From NCBI GenBank assembly GCA_029379265.1, contig JAQYWN010000002.1, positions 1 through 39,535 on the forward strand: a DNA stretch of 39,535 bases. The letters are read 5' to 3'. Each line of letters begins with the position of its first letter. The first letter of the stretch is position 1. The DNA comes from Rhizonema sp. NSF051 (GTDB taxonomy: Bacteria; Cyanobacteriota; Cyanobacteriia; Cyanobacteriales; Nostocaceae). Positions 1-7,427 of this stretch are shown here, one piece after another. The translations under genes were made by a program, and so were the position numbers. The notes under the pieces were generated by a model. It was not told the origin of the DNA. It searched no databases and saw only the letters and a program-made list of their open reading frames with translations.

Positions 1-70
1 ATTTAATAGTTGGTGCATTGATAATCTTCACCTCATAAGTTTTTAAATATTTACCAAGTGAGTTACACCC

Positions 71-397
71 ATGCAGATGAAACATTACAGTGATGAATGG
101 ATTAACGAATGGTGTCATGACAATGGCTGGACGGATTTATTTATGGAACGGAACAACAATTACTGGGCTTTTCCTCCAGGGGCAGTCATGCCTGAACCTA
201 TTCCGCCTAAAGTACTCAGGTTCATTAAAGCCGAAAAAGGATTAACCTTTGAGGAAAGATGGTGGTCTATATCGGCAGTGATTGGCACAATTGTAGCCAT
301 TGTTTCTACTTATGTGTTAAAGTGTCCAATGCCACTGATTTTTGCTTTCGCTTTTGATGCTGTAACGGCTGCTCAGCTTGAAGTTGAGGATATTTAA
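71..397 (+). CDS. Small membrane-associated hypothetical protein
   Basis: This encodes 108 residues and I do not recognise a characterised family. The N-terminal 60 residues are polar and aromatic-rich (several Trp, Tyr and Asn), with a WINEWCHDNGW stretch. The C-terminal third (about residues 75-105) is hydrophobic with one or two short membrane-compatible segments split by a KCP motif. A second ATG lies two codons downstream at 77 and could be the real start. No gene shares its strand closely; the next clear gene begins 650 bases downstream. A strong palindrome about 100 bases past the stop may terminate it. The reading frame is uninterrupted and its composition is gene-like, so I believe it is real, but its function is unknown. 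Confidence 0.6.
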   Translation: MQMKHYSDEWINEWCHDNGWTDLFMERNNNYWAFPPGAVMPEPIPPKVLRFIKAEKGLTFEERWWSISAVIGTIVAIVSTYVLKCPMPLIFAFAFDAVTAAQLEVEDI

Positions 398-1051
398 TCA
401 TCTGTTATGCATTGACATTTCACTTCAGACTAGTGAAGGTTGTCTTGAATGTCACTCATGTTCTAAATATTACAAGTTTTTAAGAAAGAAAAATAAGATT
501 CCCGACTTCTTTAAGAAGTCGGGAATCTTAGCAGGCGAGATTTTCACAAATTAAATAGGATTGCTATACATAAATTTGTCACAGATTAACGGCTTCCGAG
601 TGGCGATCGCACAAGAAACCGATTTTGCCACTGGATAGCTTAAGCTTGCTCGCCAGATGAAAACTGTATCAATTTCTGGGCCGCCAGGATATTCTGACTA
701 TTGTTAAATAGGATGGACAATTGGGATTCCAAGTTCAATAGGCATTGGTACCCTCAAAATTATCATCGATCTTAACGAGTGTTCTTACTGACTGATGTAA
801 AGGCACTGATTGCTGCCATCGCATCCTCTGTGATCACAGCAGCGCAAACAAGTATATTGATGTTGGATTGTGTTACAACAGGAAACGGGACAGCCACTTC
901 TTCGCCCTGTGCTAGGAGTAAACTGGCTTATGTACCAAGGAAAGAAATTTTTGAGATAAAGATGCGATCGCAAAGAATGTTTTTCAAAGGATTTAAGCCT
1001 GATAGGATTGTACCAAGATAATTAGAGATTACCAACAATATTGGTAAATAT
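398..1051. other. Gene-poor stretch with possible decayed coding sequence
   Basis: This 654-base stretch holds the palindrome at 494-530 and two HIP1 sites (near 603 and 964). Between about 600 and 1020 short open segments in different frames are broken by stops. One example is a frame around 600-710 reading through one TAG. Another is an 80-codon open stretch at 779-1021 without recognisable homology or a convincing start context. This looks like the remains of one or more genes, but I cannot name the ancestor. Confidence 0.3.
494..530. terminator. Perfect 37-bp palindrome, possible terminator
   Basis: Two 18-base arms (494-511 and 513-530) are perfect reverse complements around one base at 512. 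The core is TCCCGACTTCTT/AAGAAGTCGGGA. As RNA it would form a very stable hairpin. It lies about 100 bases after the stop of the 71-397 gene, so it may be a terminator, but it lacks a following U-tract and could equally be a dispersed palindromic repeat. Confidence 0.6.
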
Positions 1052-1534
1052 ATGCCTAGAAAAGATCAAGGATGGATTACATTTCAGACATCAGAGGAGG
1101 AAAAGAAAATTCTCGAAGAGTTCTGCCAGCTTTCTCAACGCACCAAAACTGAGATCTTGCGGGAACTCGTACGGGGTTTAAATAAGCAATCCCCACCACC
1201 TGATTCGTTACCACCCTCGCGACAAAATATGCGGAGAGTAACGGAGGATATTCGCAATCCTAATGCTTATGCTCACGATGCTTACACTGATAATCACAGA
1301 GAAGTTCTAAGTGAAAAGAAATCACTAAAAGTGAGTTCCCGCAATATCTTGAAGGGTGTTGTCAAACGAGTTGTCACAGGAGCAGTTAACAGTGAAGTTA
1401 CGCTGGAGATTGTTCATAAAGTTGAACTTACCTCAATTATCACTAAAGTATCTGCAGAAGAATTAGAACTTGTTGAGGGAGGAGAAGCTTATGCAGTTAT
1501 TAAGTCTAATGATATAGTAATTGCTAGAGAATAA
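1052..1534 (+). CDS. Ribbon-helix-helix / Mop (TOBE) domain fusion protein, putative molybdate-responsive regulator
   Basis: The protein has 160 residues. Residues 1-45 look like a CopG-type ribbon-helix-helix DNA-binding domain: a short strand (WITFQTS), a helix (EEEKKILEEFCQLSQ), a turn and a second helix (RTKTEILRELVRGL). A polar, Pro- and Asn-rich linker follows (about 46-90). Residues 92-160 form a Mop/TOBE domain, with the typical start SSRNILKGVVKRVVTG, a VNSEVTLEI strand and the ending AYAVIKSNDIVIA. Mop domains bind molybdate or tungstate oxyanions in ModE, ModG and ModC. Pairing one with a DNA-binding module suggests a ModE-like sensor with a different DNA-binding fold; that role is inference. 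It stands alone and is convergent with the DUF427 gene, with a hairpin between them. mobA lies in the same window but 29 kb away. Confidence 0.8.
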   Translation: MPRKDQGWITFQTSEEEKKILEEFCQLSQRTKTEILRELVRGLNKQSPPPDSLPPSRQNMRRVTEDIRNPNAYAHDAYTDNHREVLSEKKSLKVSSRNILKGVVKRVVTGAVNSEVTLEIVHKVELTSIITKVSAEELELVEGGEAYAVIKSNDIVIARE

Positions 1535-1536
1535 AA

Positions 1537-1595
1537 GGTAATGGTAATGGGGAATAGAAAGAAAGAACAATGATTAAACCCCAATTACCATTACC
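1537..1595. terminator. Inverted repeat between convergent genes
   Basis: The arm GGTAATGGTAATGGGG (1537-1552) pairs with CCCCAATTACCATTACC (1579-1595) with a one-base bulge. It sits three bases after the stop of the RHH-Mop gene and ahead of the stop of the convergent DUF427 gene, so it is a likely bidirectional terminator. Confidence 0.6.
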
Positions 1596-1628
1596 TAATT
1601 CCCTGATATTTTTTGCCAGGACGGCTAA

Positions 1629-1913
1629 CTAAGATTCGACCTTTACTCCTTTCCAGAAAGCTACATAGCCTTCAATTTGCTTTGCTTTTTCCTTGGCGCT
1701 GGGATAATACCAAGCAGCATCTTTGTTGACTTCTCCGTTAACTTCAATGCTGTAATAATTGGCGAGACCTTTCCAAGGACAACTCGTATGGGTGTTACTG
1801 TCCTTAAAGTACTGCTTGTTAATGGATTCAGGAGGAAAGTAATGGTTGTTTTCCACAACTACTGTATTATCACTTTCGGCTAAAGTGGTGCCCTTCCAGA
1901 TTGCTTTTGGCAT
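1629..1913 (-). CDS. DUF427 domain-containing protein
   Basis: The protein has 94 residues and belongs to the DUF427 family of small beta-rich proteins of unknown biochemical function. The signature is clear: MPKAIWKGTTLAES at the start, then VVENNHYFPPESI, and the family hallmark TSCPWKGLANYYSIEV followed by AAWYYPSAKEKAKQIEGYVAFW. The whole family fold is covered, so the gene is complete. I chose the ATG at 1913 because it gives the usual family N-terminus; the frame stays open to a GTG at 1955, but the extra 14 residues do not look like the family. It is divergent from the PhzF-family gene, with about 200 bases between starts. Confidence 0.88.
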   Translation of the reverse strand: MPKAIWKGTTLAESDNTVVVENNHYFPPESINKQYFKDSNTHTSCPWKGLANYYSIEVNGEVNKDAAWYYPSAKEKAKQIEGYVAFWKGVKVES

Positions 1914-2114
1914 AAATGACAAATGTGAATAAACTTTACAATAACATTCTGCCACTCTCTCGACCTGATGAGGATAAACTGATCTTGCGAAGATTTGGGA
2001 GCGATCTCATAACGCCTCAAAATCTGTACTAGTTAAAATTGTTCAAATGTGTACCTGTGAAAGATGATCGCCGTGTTTGTATACTGCTTTACAAGGTAAA
2101 CACAGTGATGTAAA

Positions 2115-2957
2115 ATGAGCAATCTACCCTTCAAGCAAGTTGATGTCTTCACCGCAATTCCCTTTCGCGGTAATCCAGTGGCAGTGGTTCTCAACGCTGA
2201 TGAATTAAAAGATGAAGAGATGCAGCGTATTGCCAACTGGACAAATCTTTCAGAAACAACATTCATCCTATCCTCACGGCAAGCTGATTATCGACTGCGG
2301 ATCTTTACAACTCAAAATGAACTGCCGTTTGCTGGACATCCAACCATTGGTTCGGCTCACGCTGTCAGAGAAGCAGGTATTGTTGATCGTGACGCTAAGA
2401 CGTTTGTACAAGAGTGCGGTGCAGGACTTATTCCATTACAGGTTGATGACTCCGGTATGATTTTGGCTCGCGTACCAACACCAAAGATCCTGCACACTGC
2501 GATGGCTCTAAATCCTTTGATGACAGCTATGGGAACCACTAGTTTACTCGATCCATTGGCAATTGATGTAGGTCCTGTTTGGCTCACTGCCCGCCTAGAG
2601 CAACCAGAAATCCTTCACTCCCTTGAGATTAACAATGACAAATTAGCAGCGCTCAGTCATCAACTGGGAATAGTAGGTGTGACAGTCTATGCAATTGACA
2701 AAAGTATAGGTGTTCGAGTACGGTCATTCGCTCCTGATCAAGGTATCAATGAAGACCCCGTATGTGGGAGTGGTAATGCCTGTGTAGCAGCACATCTCAA
2801 AGCAACAGATCAACAGCATGCTGTGGGCGAAACTTACATCGCATTTCAAGGAGAGAGCCTTGGACGAGATGGTAGAGTGCAAGTGAGTCTCAAAGATGAT
2901 GACGTTTTAATTGGTGGCATGGCAGTGACTGTGATTGACGGTAAGATTACTTTGTAA
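2115..2957 (+). CDS. PhzF family isomerase/epimerase-like protein
   Basis: The protein has 280 residues, normal for the PhzF (phenazine biosynthesis-like, diaminopimelate-epimerase fold) family. Seen motifs are FRGNPVAVVL (about 17-26), the TNLSETTFIL segment with E47 at the catalytic-Glu position of PhzF, FAGHPTIGSAHAV in the first lobe, and EDPVCGSGNACVAAHL in the second lobe. PhzF isomerises trans-2,3-dihydro-3-hydroxyanthranilate, but most genomic homologues lie outside phenazine clusters and have unknown substrates. No phz genes are nearby, so a phenazine role is not supported. The gene appears monocistronic, followed about 90 bases later by hisC on the same strand. Confidence 0.9.
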   Translation: MSNLPFKQVDVFTAIPFRGNPVAVVLNADELKDEEMQRIANWTNLSETTFILSSRQADYRLRIFTTQNELPFAGHPTIGSAHAVREAGIVDRDAKTFVQECGAGLIPLQVDDSGMILARVPTPKILHTAMALNPLMTAMGTTSLLDPLAIDVGPVWLTARLEQPEILHSLEINNDKLAALSHQLGIVGVTVYAIDKSIGVRVRSFAPDQGINEDPVCGSGNACVAAHLKATDQQHAVGETYIAFQGESLGRDGRVQVSLKDDDVLIGGMAVTVIDGKITL

Positions 2958-3011
2958 GCATTCAGCCGTTAGTTATCAGCAATTGGATAATAACGATATC
3001 GCTTATGTGAG

Positions 3012-3017
3012 TATAAT
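3012..3017 (+). promoter_or_regulatory. Candidate -10 element upstream of hisC
   Basis: A perfect TATAAT lies 30 bases before the hisC ATG, which would give a short leader. No good -35 element is seen at the usual spacing, so this is only a candidate. Confidence 0.3.
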
Positions 3018-3046
3018 ACTTCACTCTTCTGATTCCTGATAGCTAA

Positions 3047-4135
3047 ATGCTAAGTATGAGCTACTTCCGTCCTGCCATTGATGCCATGACTGGCTACATT
3101 CCTGGTGAACAACCTAAACCAGGAACAAAAATTATCAAACTCAACACAAATGAGAATCCCTATCCGCCTTCTCCTAAGGCGATGGAAGTGCTGCGTTCAT
3201 TAGATAGTGAGTGGCTGCGGCGCTACCCCGATCCATTTGCGAAAGAGTTTTGTCAAGCAGTTAGCGATGCGTTGGGAGTACCTGCGGATTGGGTAATTGT
3301 GGGTAATGGAAGCGATGAGATACTGAATGTGCTGATCCGATCCTGTGCGGAGGGGAGCGATGCCTGCGGCGGGCTACGCCAACGCAAAGTCGTGTATCCC
3401 ATGCCTACGTACGTGCTGTATCGAACTTTAGCAGCCATGCAACCTGCGTCCGTGGTTGAGGTTCCTTATGGCAACTTTCAGTTACCGATTGAGGATCTCG
3501 TGGCGGCAAATGGAGCAATTACGTTTATTGCCTCTCCGAATAGCCCCTCCGGGCACTCGGTACCTTTGGACGATTTACGGGAATTGGCACAGCGAGTATC
3601 GGGAATTGTGGCGATTGATGAGGCATACGCTGACTTTGCTGAGTATACAGCGTTACCGTTGGTACAAGAATTTGAGAACGTAATTGTTTTGCGTACTATG
3701 TCGAAAGGGTATTCTTTGGCAGGTTTGCGGATGGGCTTCGGGATTGCAAATCCAAAACTGCTGGCTGGCTTATTTAAGGTAAAAGACAGTTACAACATTG
3801 ATGCGATCGCCATAGCCGTGGGTACAGCAGCAATGCGGGATCAAGCCTACAAGAATGCTTGTGCCGACAAAGTGAAAATTTCACGGGCGAAGCTAACGGT
3901 AGATTTGAAGAATCTGGGGTGGAGAGTGCTTGATTCTCAAGGTAACTTCGTTTTGGCAACTTCTCCAGAGGGAAATGCTGAGTCTCTTTATTTGGCATTG
4001 AAAGAACGAGGAATCTTGGTGCGCTACTTTAAGCAACCTGGTTTAGAGGATAAGCTGCGGATTACGGTAGGCACGAACGAACAAAATCAGACATTGATAG
4101 AAGCGTTAGTGAGTTTAATGAACAAAAACACTTAG
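3047..4135 (+). CDS. hisC: Histidinol-phosphate aminotransferase
   Basis: HisC is a PLP-dependent fold-I aminotransferase that converts imidazole-acetol phosphate and glutamate to histidinol phosphate and 2-oxoglutarate in histidine synthesis. The 362 residues show the family N-terminus (KLNTNENPYPPSP), the cofactor-binding VGNGSDEIL, YPMPTYVLYR, ASPNSPSGH, IDEAYADF and the Schiff-base lysine K220 in TMSKGYSLAGLRMGFG, then the C-terminal LRITVGT. An in-frame stretch at about residues 102-113 (SDACGGLRQR) falls where homologues usually run directly from an acidic EGD-type turn into KVVYPMPTY; its DNA is a dispersed repeat (separate entry). A second in-frame ATG at 3056 would give MSYFRPAID and is an equally plausible start. 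Confidence 0.93.
   Translation: MLSMSYFRPAIDAMTGYIPGEQPKPGTKIIKLNTNENPYPPSPKAMEVLRSLDSEWLRRYPDPFAKEFCQAVSDALGVPADWVIVGNGSDEILNVLIRSCAEGSDACGGLRQRKVVYPMPTYVLYRTLAAMQPASVVEVPYGNFQLPIEDLVAANGAITFIASPNSPSGHSVPLDDLRELAQRVSGIVAIDEAYADFAEYTALPLVQEFENVIVLRTMSKGYSLAGLRMGFGIANPKLLAGLFKVKDSYNIDAIAIAVGTAAMRDQAYKNACADKVKISRAKLTVDLKNLGWRVLDSQGNFVLATSPEGNAESLYLALKERGILVRYFKQPGLEDKLRITVGTNEQNQTLIEALVSLMNKNT
3356..3385 (+). repeat. Small dispersed repeat inside hisC (copy 1)
   Basis: The 30 bases beginning AGCGATGCCTGCGGCGGGCT match, in inverted orientation, the sequence at 4152-4181 at 27 of 30 positions. Short GC-rich repeats of this type (GATGCCTGCGGC...GGCTACGCC) are known as small dispersed repeats in Nostoc-type genomes. 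Here the repeat lies in frame within hisC and is translated. Confidence 0.75.
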
Positions 4136-4151
4136 AGTGCAGGTGGAAAAT

Positions 4152-4181
4152 GCGTAGGCGTAGCCTGCCGCAGGCATCACT
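4152..4181 (-). repeat. Small dispersed repeat downstream of hisC (copy 2, inverted)
   Basis: This is the reverse-complement copy of the hisC repeat, starting 17 bases after the hisC stop. On the plus strand it begins GCGTAGGCGTAGCCTGCCGC. It differs from copy 1 at three of 30 positions. Confidence 0.75.
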
Positions 4182-4269
4182 CTTTTCATGAAACAGTGAT
4201 GAGCACAACTTGGGGAAGATACCACAGATACCGATGTAGGGGCGTTCGCCACGACTGCGTTCTGTTGGG

Positions 4270-4296
4270 TTGTGGATGCAGCATGTACATCCACAA
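4270..4296. repeat. Short hairpin in the hisC-antitoxin intergenic region
   Basis: The arms TTGTGGATG (4270-4278) and CATCCACAA (4288-4296) are perfect reverse complements with a nine-base loop. It could be a terminator for hisC or part of a dispersed repeat; there is no U-tract. Confidence 0.45.
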
Positions 4297-4402
4297 TCCT
4301 TTGAAAAAGACTTGAAGTTAGTCCAAGTCTCTTGGAGCAAGCGCAGAGGTTTTCAACGAGCATTCTTATAATTGATTTTAATGCCAGACGAAAATTTCCC
4401 TT

Positions 4403-4636
4403 ATGCAGCCCATTCAACAGCAAGTTATTGAAACACTCCAAAGACTGTCTCCTGCTGAACAACAAGAGGTTCTGAACTTTGCAGAGTTTCTCACGAGCAA
4501 GCGGCAAAGACTGCCTTCCCCGAACGTACAACCAGCTCAATCCTTTCTAGAAACAGCCCAAGCTTATATCGGTGCAGGCTCTGGTCCGGGAGATCTTTCT
4601 ACTAATCCTGAGTACATGGAAGGATATGGTGCTTGA
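4403..4636 (+). CDS. DUF2281-type antitoxin
   Basis: The protein has 77 residues. The N-terminal 35 residues (QQQVIETLQRLSPAEQQEVLNFAEFLTSK) form the amphipathic helical DUF2281 motif typical of small antitoxins paired with PIN-domain toxins in cyanobacteria. The C-terminal half is Gly/Ser/Pro-rich and ends with a PEYMEGYG motif, likely the toxin-docking tail. Its stop overlaps the toxin start (TGATG), consistent with translational coupling. A TATAAT-like element is present near 4367. Antitoxin function is inferred from family and gene pairing. Confidence 0.8.
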   Translation: MQPIQQQVIETLQRLSPAEQQEVLNFAEFLTSKRQRLPSPNVQPAQSFLETAQAYIGAGSGPGDLSTNPEYMEGYGA

Positions 4637-5055
4637 TGCGCGACTCAATCCTCCTTGACACTGGTCCCCTGATAGCTTTCATTGATCGCCGTGATCATTA
4701 TCACTCTTGGGTAACGACAGAACTTGCCACAATCCAACCTCCATTACTTTCTTGTGAAGCAGTTATTTCAGAAGCATGGTTCTTATTGCAACGTGTGAGC
4801 AATGGGCGAGAAACTTTAGTTGAATTACTCAAAAGTCAGCAAATTTTGGTTGCTTTTCAGCTCAATCAAGAAGTTGAGTCAATTACTGAGCTATTAACCC
4901 GATATATTTCTGTTCCCATATCCTTGGCTGATGCAAGTCTGGTACGAATGGCAGAGCGCTATCCAGGAAGCATTGTCTTAACCCTAGATAGTGACTTCCT
5001 GATCTATCGAAAGCACAAGAATCAACCTATTCCAGTCATCATGCCGGGAGCATAA
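4636..5055 (+). CDS. PIN-domain toxin (VapC-like ribonuclease)
   Basis: The protein has 139 residues. PIN domains are Mg-dependent single-strand ribonucleases with a cluster of acidic residues. The four expected positions are visible: Asp in LLDTGPLIAFID near the N-terminus, Glu in VISEAWFLL, Asp in SLADASLVRMAE and Asp in LTLDSDFLIYR. I chose the ATG at 4636, which overlaps the antitoxin stop by one base; a TTG one codon earlier is also possible. It is the second gene of a DUF2281/PIN type II toxin-antitoxin pair. The RNA target is unknown. All catalytic acids are present, so the toxin should be active. Confidence 0.85.
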   Translation: MRDSILLDTGPLIAFIDRRDHYHSWVTTELATIQPPLLSCEAVISEAWFLLQRVSNGRETLVELLKSQQILVAFQLNQEVESITELLTRYISVPISLADASLVRMAERYPGSIVLTLDSDFLIYRKHKNQPIPVIMPGA

Positions 5056-5270
5056 ATTTTTAGGCATGGGTTGAATCGGTATCAAAAGATCGTTCAATCT
5101 TTAAGGAAACCACACATTGTCGGAACTTTTAGCAGCAGCAAAGCACCGAAGATCATGCTTGAGGGCAAGAGCTTATTTAATACAGTGCGCTTATTCCCCC
5201 TCTAACCTAGTATTGGTTATGATTTAGGACAGGGCTTATCTTATATGCCTCCCTTGTCAAACAGTCACCT

Positions 5271-7427
5271 ATGGCTCAGTATTCCAATTTAGAACAAGCG
5301 TTAAAACATTACTTTGGCTACGACAACTTCCGCCCAGGACAACGGCAAATTATAGAAGGTGCGCTCCAAAATCGGGATTTACTGGTTGTGATGCCGACGG
5401 GAGGGGGAAAATCGTTGTGCTTTCAACTACCAGCATTGCTGAAAAAAGGTATCAGTATTGTGGTATCGCCGTTGATTGCCTTGATGCAGGATCAAGTAGA
5501 AGCACTGCGAGATAACGGTATTGCGGCAACATTTCTCAATAGTAGTCTTAACTCATATCAAACGCGATCGCGTGAAGAAGCGATTGTCAATGGGAAGGTG
5601 AAACTGCTTTACGTTGCCCCCGAAAGGTTACTTAGCGATCGCTTTCTGCCATTTCTCGATTTAGTCCATCATCAAGTTGGCATTTCTGCTTTTGCCATTG
5701 ATGAAGCCCACTGTGTGTCTGAGTGGGGACACGACTTTCGTCCGGAGTATCGCCAACTGAAATCTCTACGAAAACGCTATCCTGATATCCCCACTCTTGC
5801 CCTCACCGCCACAGCCACTGATCGCGTCCGCAGTGATATTATCCAACAACTCGCTCTCAAGCAACCAACTGTTCACGTTGCCAGCTTCAACCGCCCAAAC
5901 CTTTACTACGAAGTACGTCCTAAGACGAAGTCTGCTTATACCGAACTCTTAGAAATTATCCGAGAAAATGAAGGTTCGGGAATTATCTATTGCCTGACAC
6001 GTAAAAAAGTTGATGAAATCACGTTGAAACTGGAACACGATAAGATTTCCGCCTTGTCTTATCATGCCGGATTAACTGATGAAGAACGCTCAAAAAACCA
6101 GACTCGGTTTATTCGTGATGATGCGCGAATTATGGTGGCAACGATTGCTTTTGGCATGGGAATAAATAAACCTGACGTGCGGTTTGTGATTCACTATGAT
6201 ATATCTCGTAATTTAGAGAGTTATTATCAGGAATCGGGAAGGGCAGGAAGGGACGGAGAATCTTCTCGGTGTACGCTTTTTTTCGGTTACGGTGATATTA
6301 AAACAATAGAATTTCTCATCAATCAAAGATCTGATTCCCAAGAACAGTTGATTGCCAAACAGCAACTGCGGCAGATGATAGATTATGCTGAAGGAACAGA
6401 TTGCCGTCGCACAATTCAACTTGGTTATTTTGGGGAACGTTTTCCAGGAAGTTGTGGTAACTGTGACAATTGCCGTCATCCCAAACCAATGCAAGATTGG
6501 ACAATAGAAGCGATGAAGTTTTTATCTTGTGTGGCACGATGTAAAGAAAGGTTTGGAATGCTTCACATTATTGATGTGTTGCGGGGAGCGAAAAATCAGA
6601 AAATTAATCAGAACGAACATGACAAGCTTTCTACCTATGGGATCGGCAAGGATAGAAGTTTGGATGAGTGGCGAATGCTGGGGCGATCGCTATTGCATCA
6701 AGGATTACTAGAACAAACGAATGATGGTTATTCAGTACTGAGACTTAACGCCCTCAGTTGGGAAGTCATGCGGCGACAGCGAACTGTATCGATTGCTGTT
6801 CCCGTAGTACAAAAGATTACGGCGGAATACGGTAATGAAAAAGCAGCAGAAGTGGAAGTCCTTATGCAGAGGTTGCGATCGCTTCGCAAACAACTTGCTG
6901 ATGAACAATCTGTACCACCCTATGTGATCTTTCAAGATTCTACCCTCAAATTGATGGCCCAAGTACAACCTCAAACAAAAGTAGAATTTAGTAAACTTTC
7001 TGGTGTTGGTAGCCACAAACTTGCCCAATATGGAGACAAATTCCTCGCTGAAATTTGCGCCTACCGTACTGAACAAGGTTTACTAACACTAGAGGATTAT
7101 TCCACACATGTAGTCAACTCACCCTCAGAAACAGAATTATACACATTACAGCTACATCAGCAAGGCTTTAATGTGAAAGAAATTGCCCAAAAACGTAATA
7201 TTCGTCCAACAACAATTATCCGTCACCTTTCAGATTTAGTTGAGAAAAATCAGCCAGTAGATTTAAATCAGTTAATTCCCTTAGAACGCCAGCAAAAAAT
7301 TTGGCAGGTTTTAGACACTCTTGGCGATATTTCTCTGAATCCAATTAAAGAATATCTTGGCGAAAGCTACAGTTACGACGAAATTCGTTTAGTAAGAGGA
7401 AAGTGGCGGGGGCAAACTCGTAAGTGA
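5271..7427 (+). CDS. recQ: ATP-dependent DNA helicase RecQ
   Basis: RecQ is a 3'-5' superfamily 2 helicase that unwinds recombination and stalled-fork intermediates. The 718-residue protein carries the Walker A motif MPTGGGKS (41-48), the DEAH box (D144-H147), SALSYHAGLTDEER, TIAFGMGINKPDVRFVIHYD and the motif VI sequence ESGRAGRDG. The RecQ zinc site is intact (C378, C395, C398, C401). A winged-helix RQC region follows. An HRDC domain lies at about 535-610 (SGVGSHKLAQYGDKFL), and a C-terminal helix-turn-helix segment spans about 630-715 (KEIAQKRNIRPTTIIRHL). The domain order is that of a full-length RecQ. It is monocistronic with about 215 bases upstream. Confidence 0.96.
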   Translation: MAQYSNLEQALKHYFGYDNFRPGQRQIIEGALQNRDLLVVMPTGGGKSLCFQLPALLKKGISIVVSPLIALMQDQVEALRDNGIAATFLNSSLNSYQTRSREEAIVNGKVKLLYVAPERLLSDRFLPFLDLVHHQVGISAFAIDEAHCVSEWGHDFRPEYRQLKSLRKRYPDIPTLALTATATDRVRSDIIQQLALKQPTVHVASFNRPNLYYEVRPKTKSAYTELLEIIRENEGSGIIYCLTRKKVDEITLKLEHDKISALSYHAGLTDEERSKNQTRFIRDDARIMVATIAFGMGINKPDVRFVIHYDISRNLESYYQESGRAGRDGESSRCTLFFGYGDIKTIEFLINQRSDSQEQLIAKQQLRQMIDYAEGTDCRRTIQLGYFGERFPGSCGNCDNCRHPKPMQDWTIEAMKFLSCVARCKERFGMLHIIDVLRGAKNQKINQNEHDKLSTYGIGKDRSLDEWRMLGRSLLHQGLLEQTNDGYSVLRLNALSWEVMRRQRTVSIAVPVVQKITAEYGNEKAAEVEVLMQRLRSLRKQLADEQSVPPYVIFQDSTLKLMAQVQPQTKVEFSKLSGVGSHKLAQYGDKFLAEICAYRTEQGLLTLEDYSTHVVNSPSETELYTLQLHQQGFNVKEIAQKRNIRPTTIIRHLSDLVEKNQPVDLNQLIPLERQQKIWQVLDTLGDISLNPIKEYLGESYSYDEIRLVRGKWRGQTRK

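Noticed and set aside
779-1021. An 80-codon open frame on the plus strand, overlapped by a 62-codon frame on the minus strand.
   Set aside because: Neither has a convincing start context or a known family; described only as possible decayed sequence.
4115-4540. A 141-codon minus-strand frame antisense to the hisC end and the antitoxin gene.
   Set aside because: It runs through a dispersed repeat and a well-supported antitoxin gene on the other strand; its composition is cysteine- and serine-rich and shadow-like.
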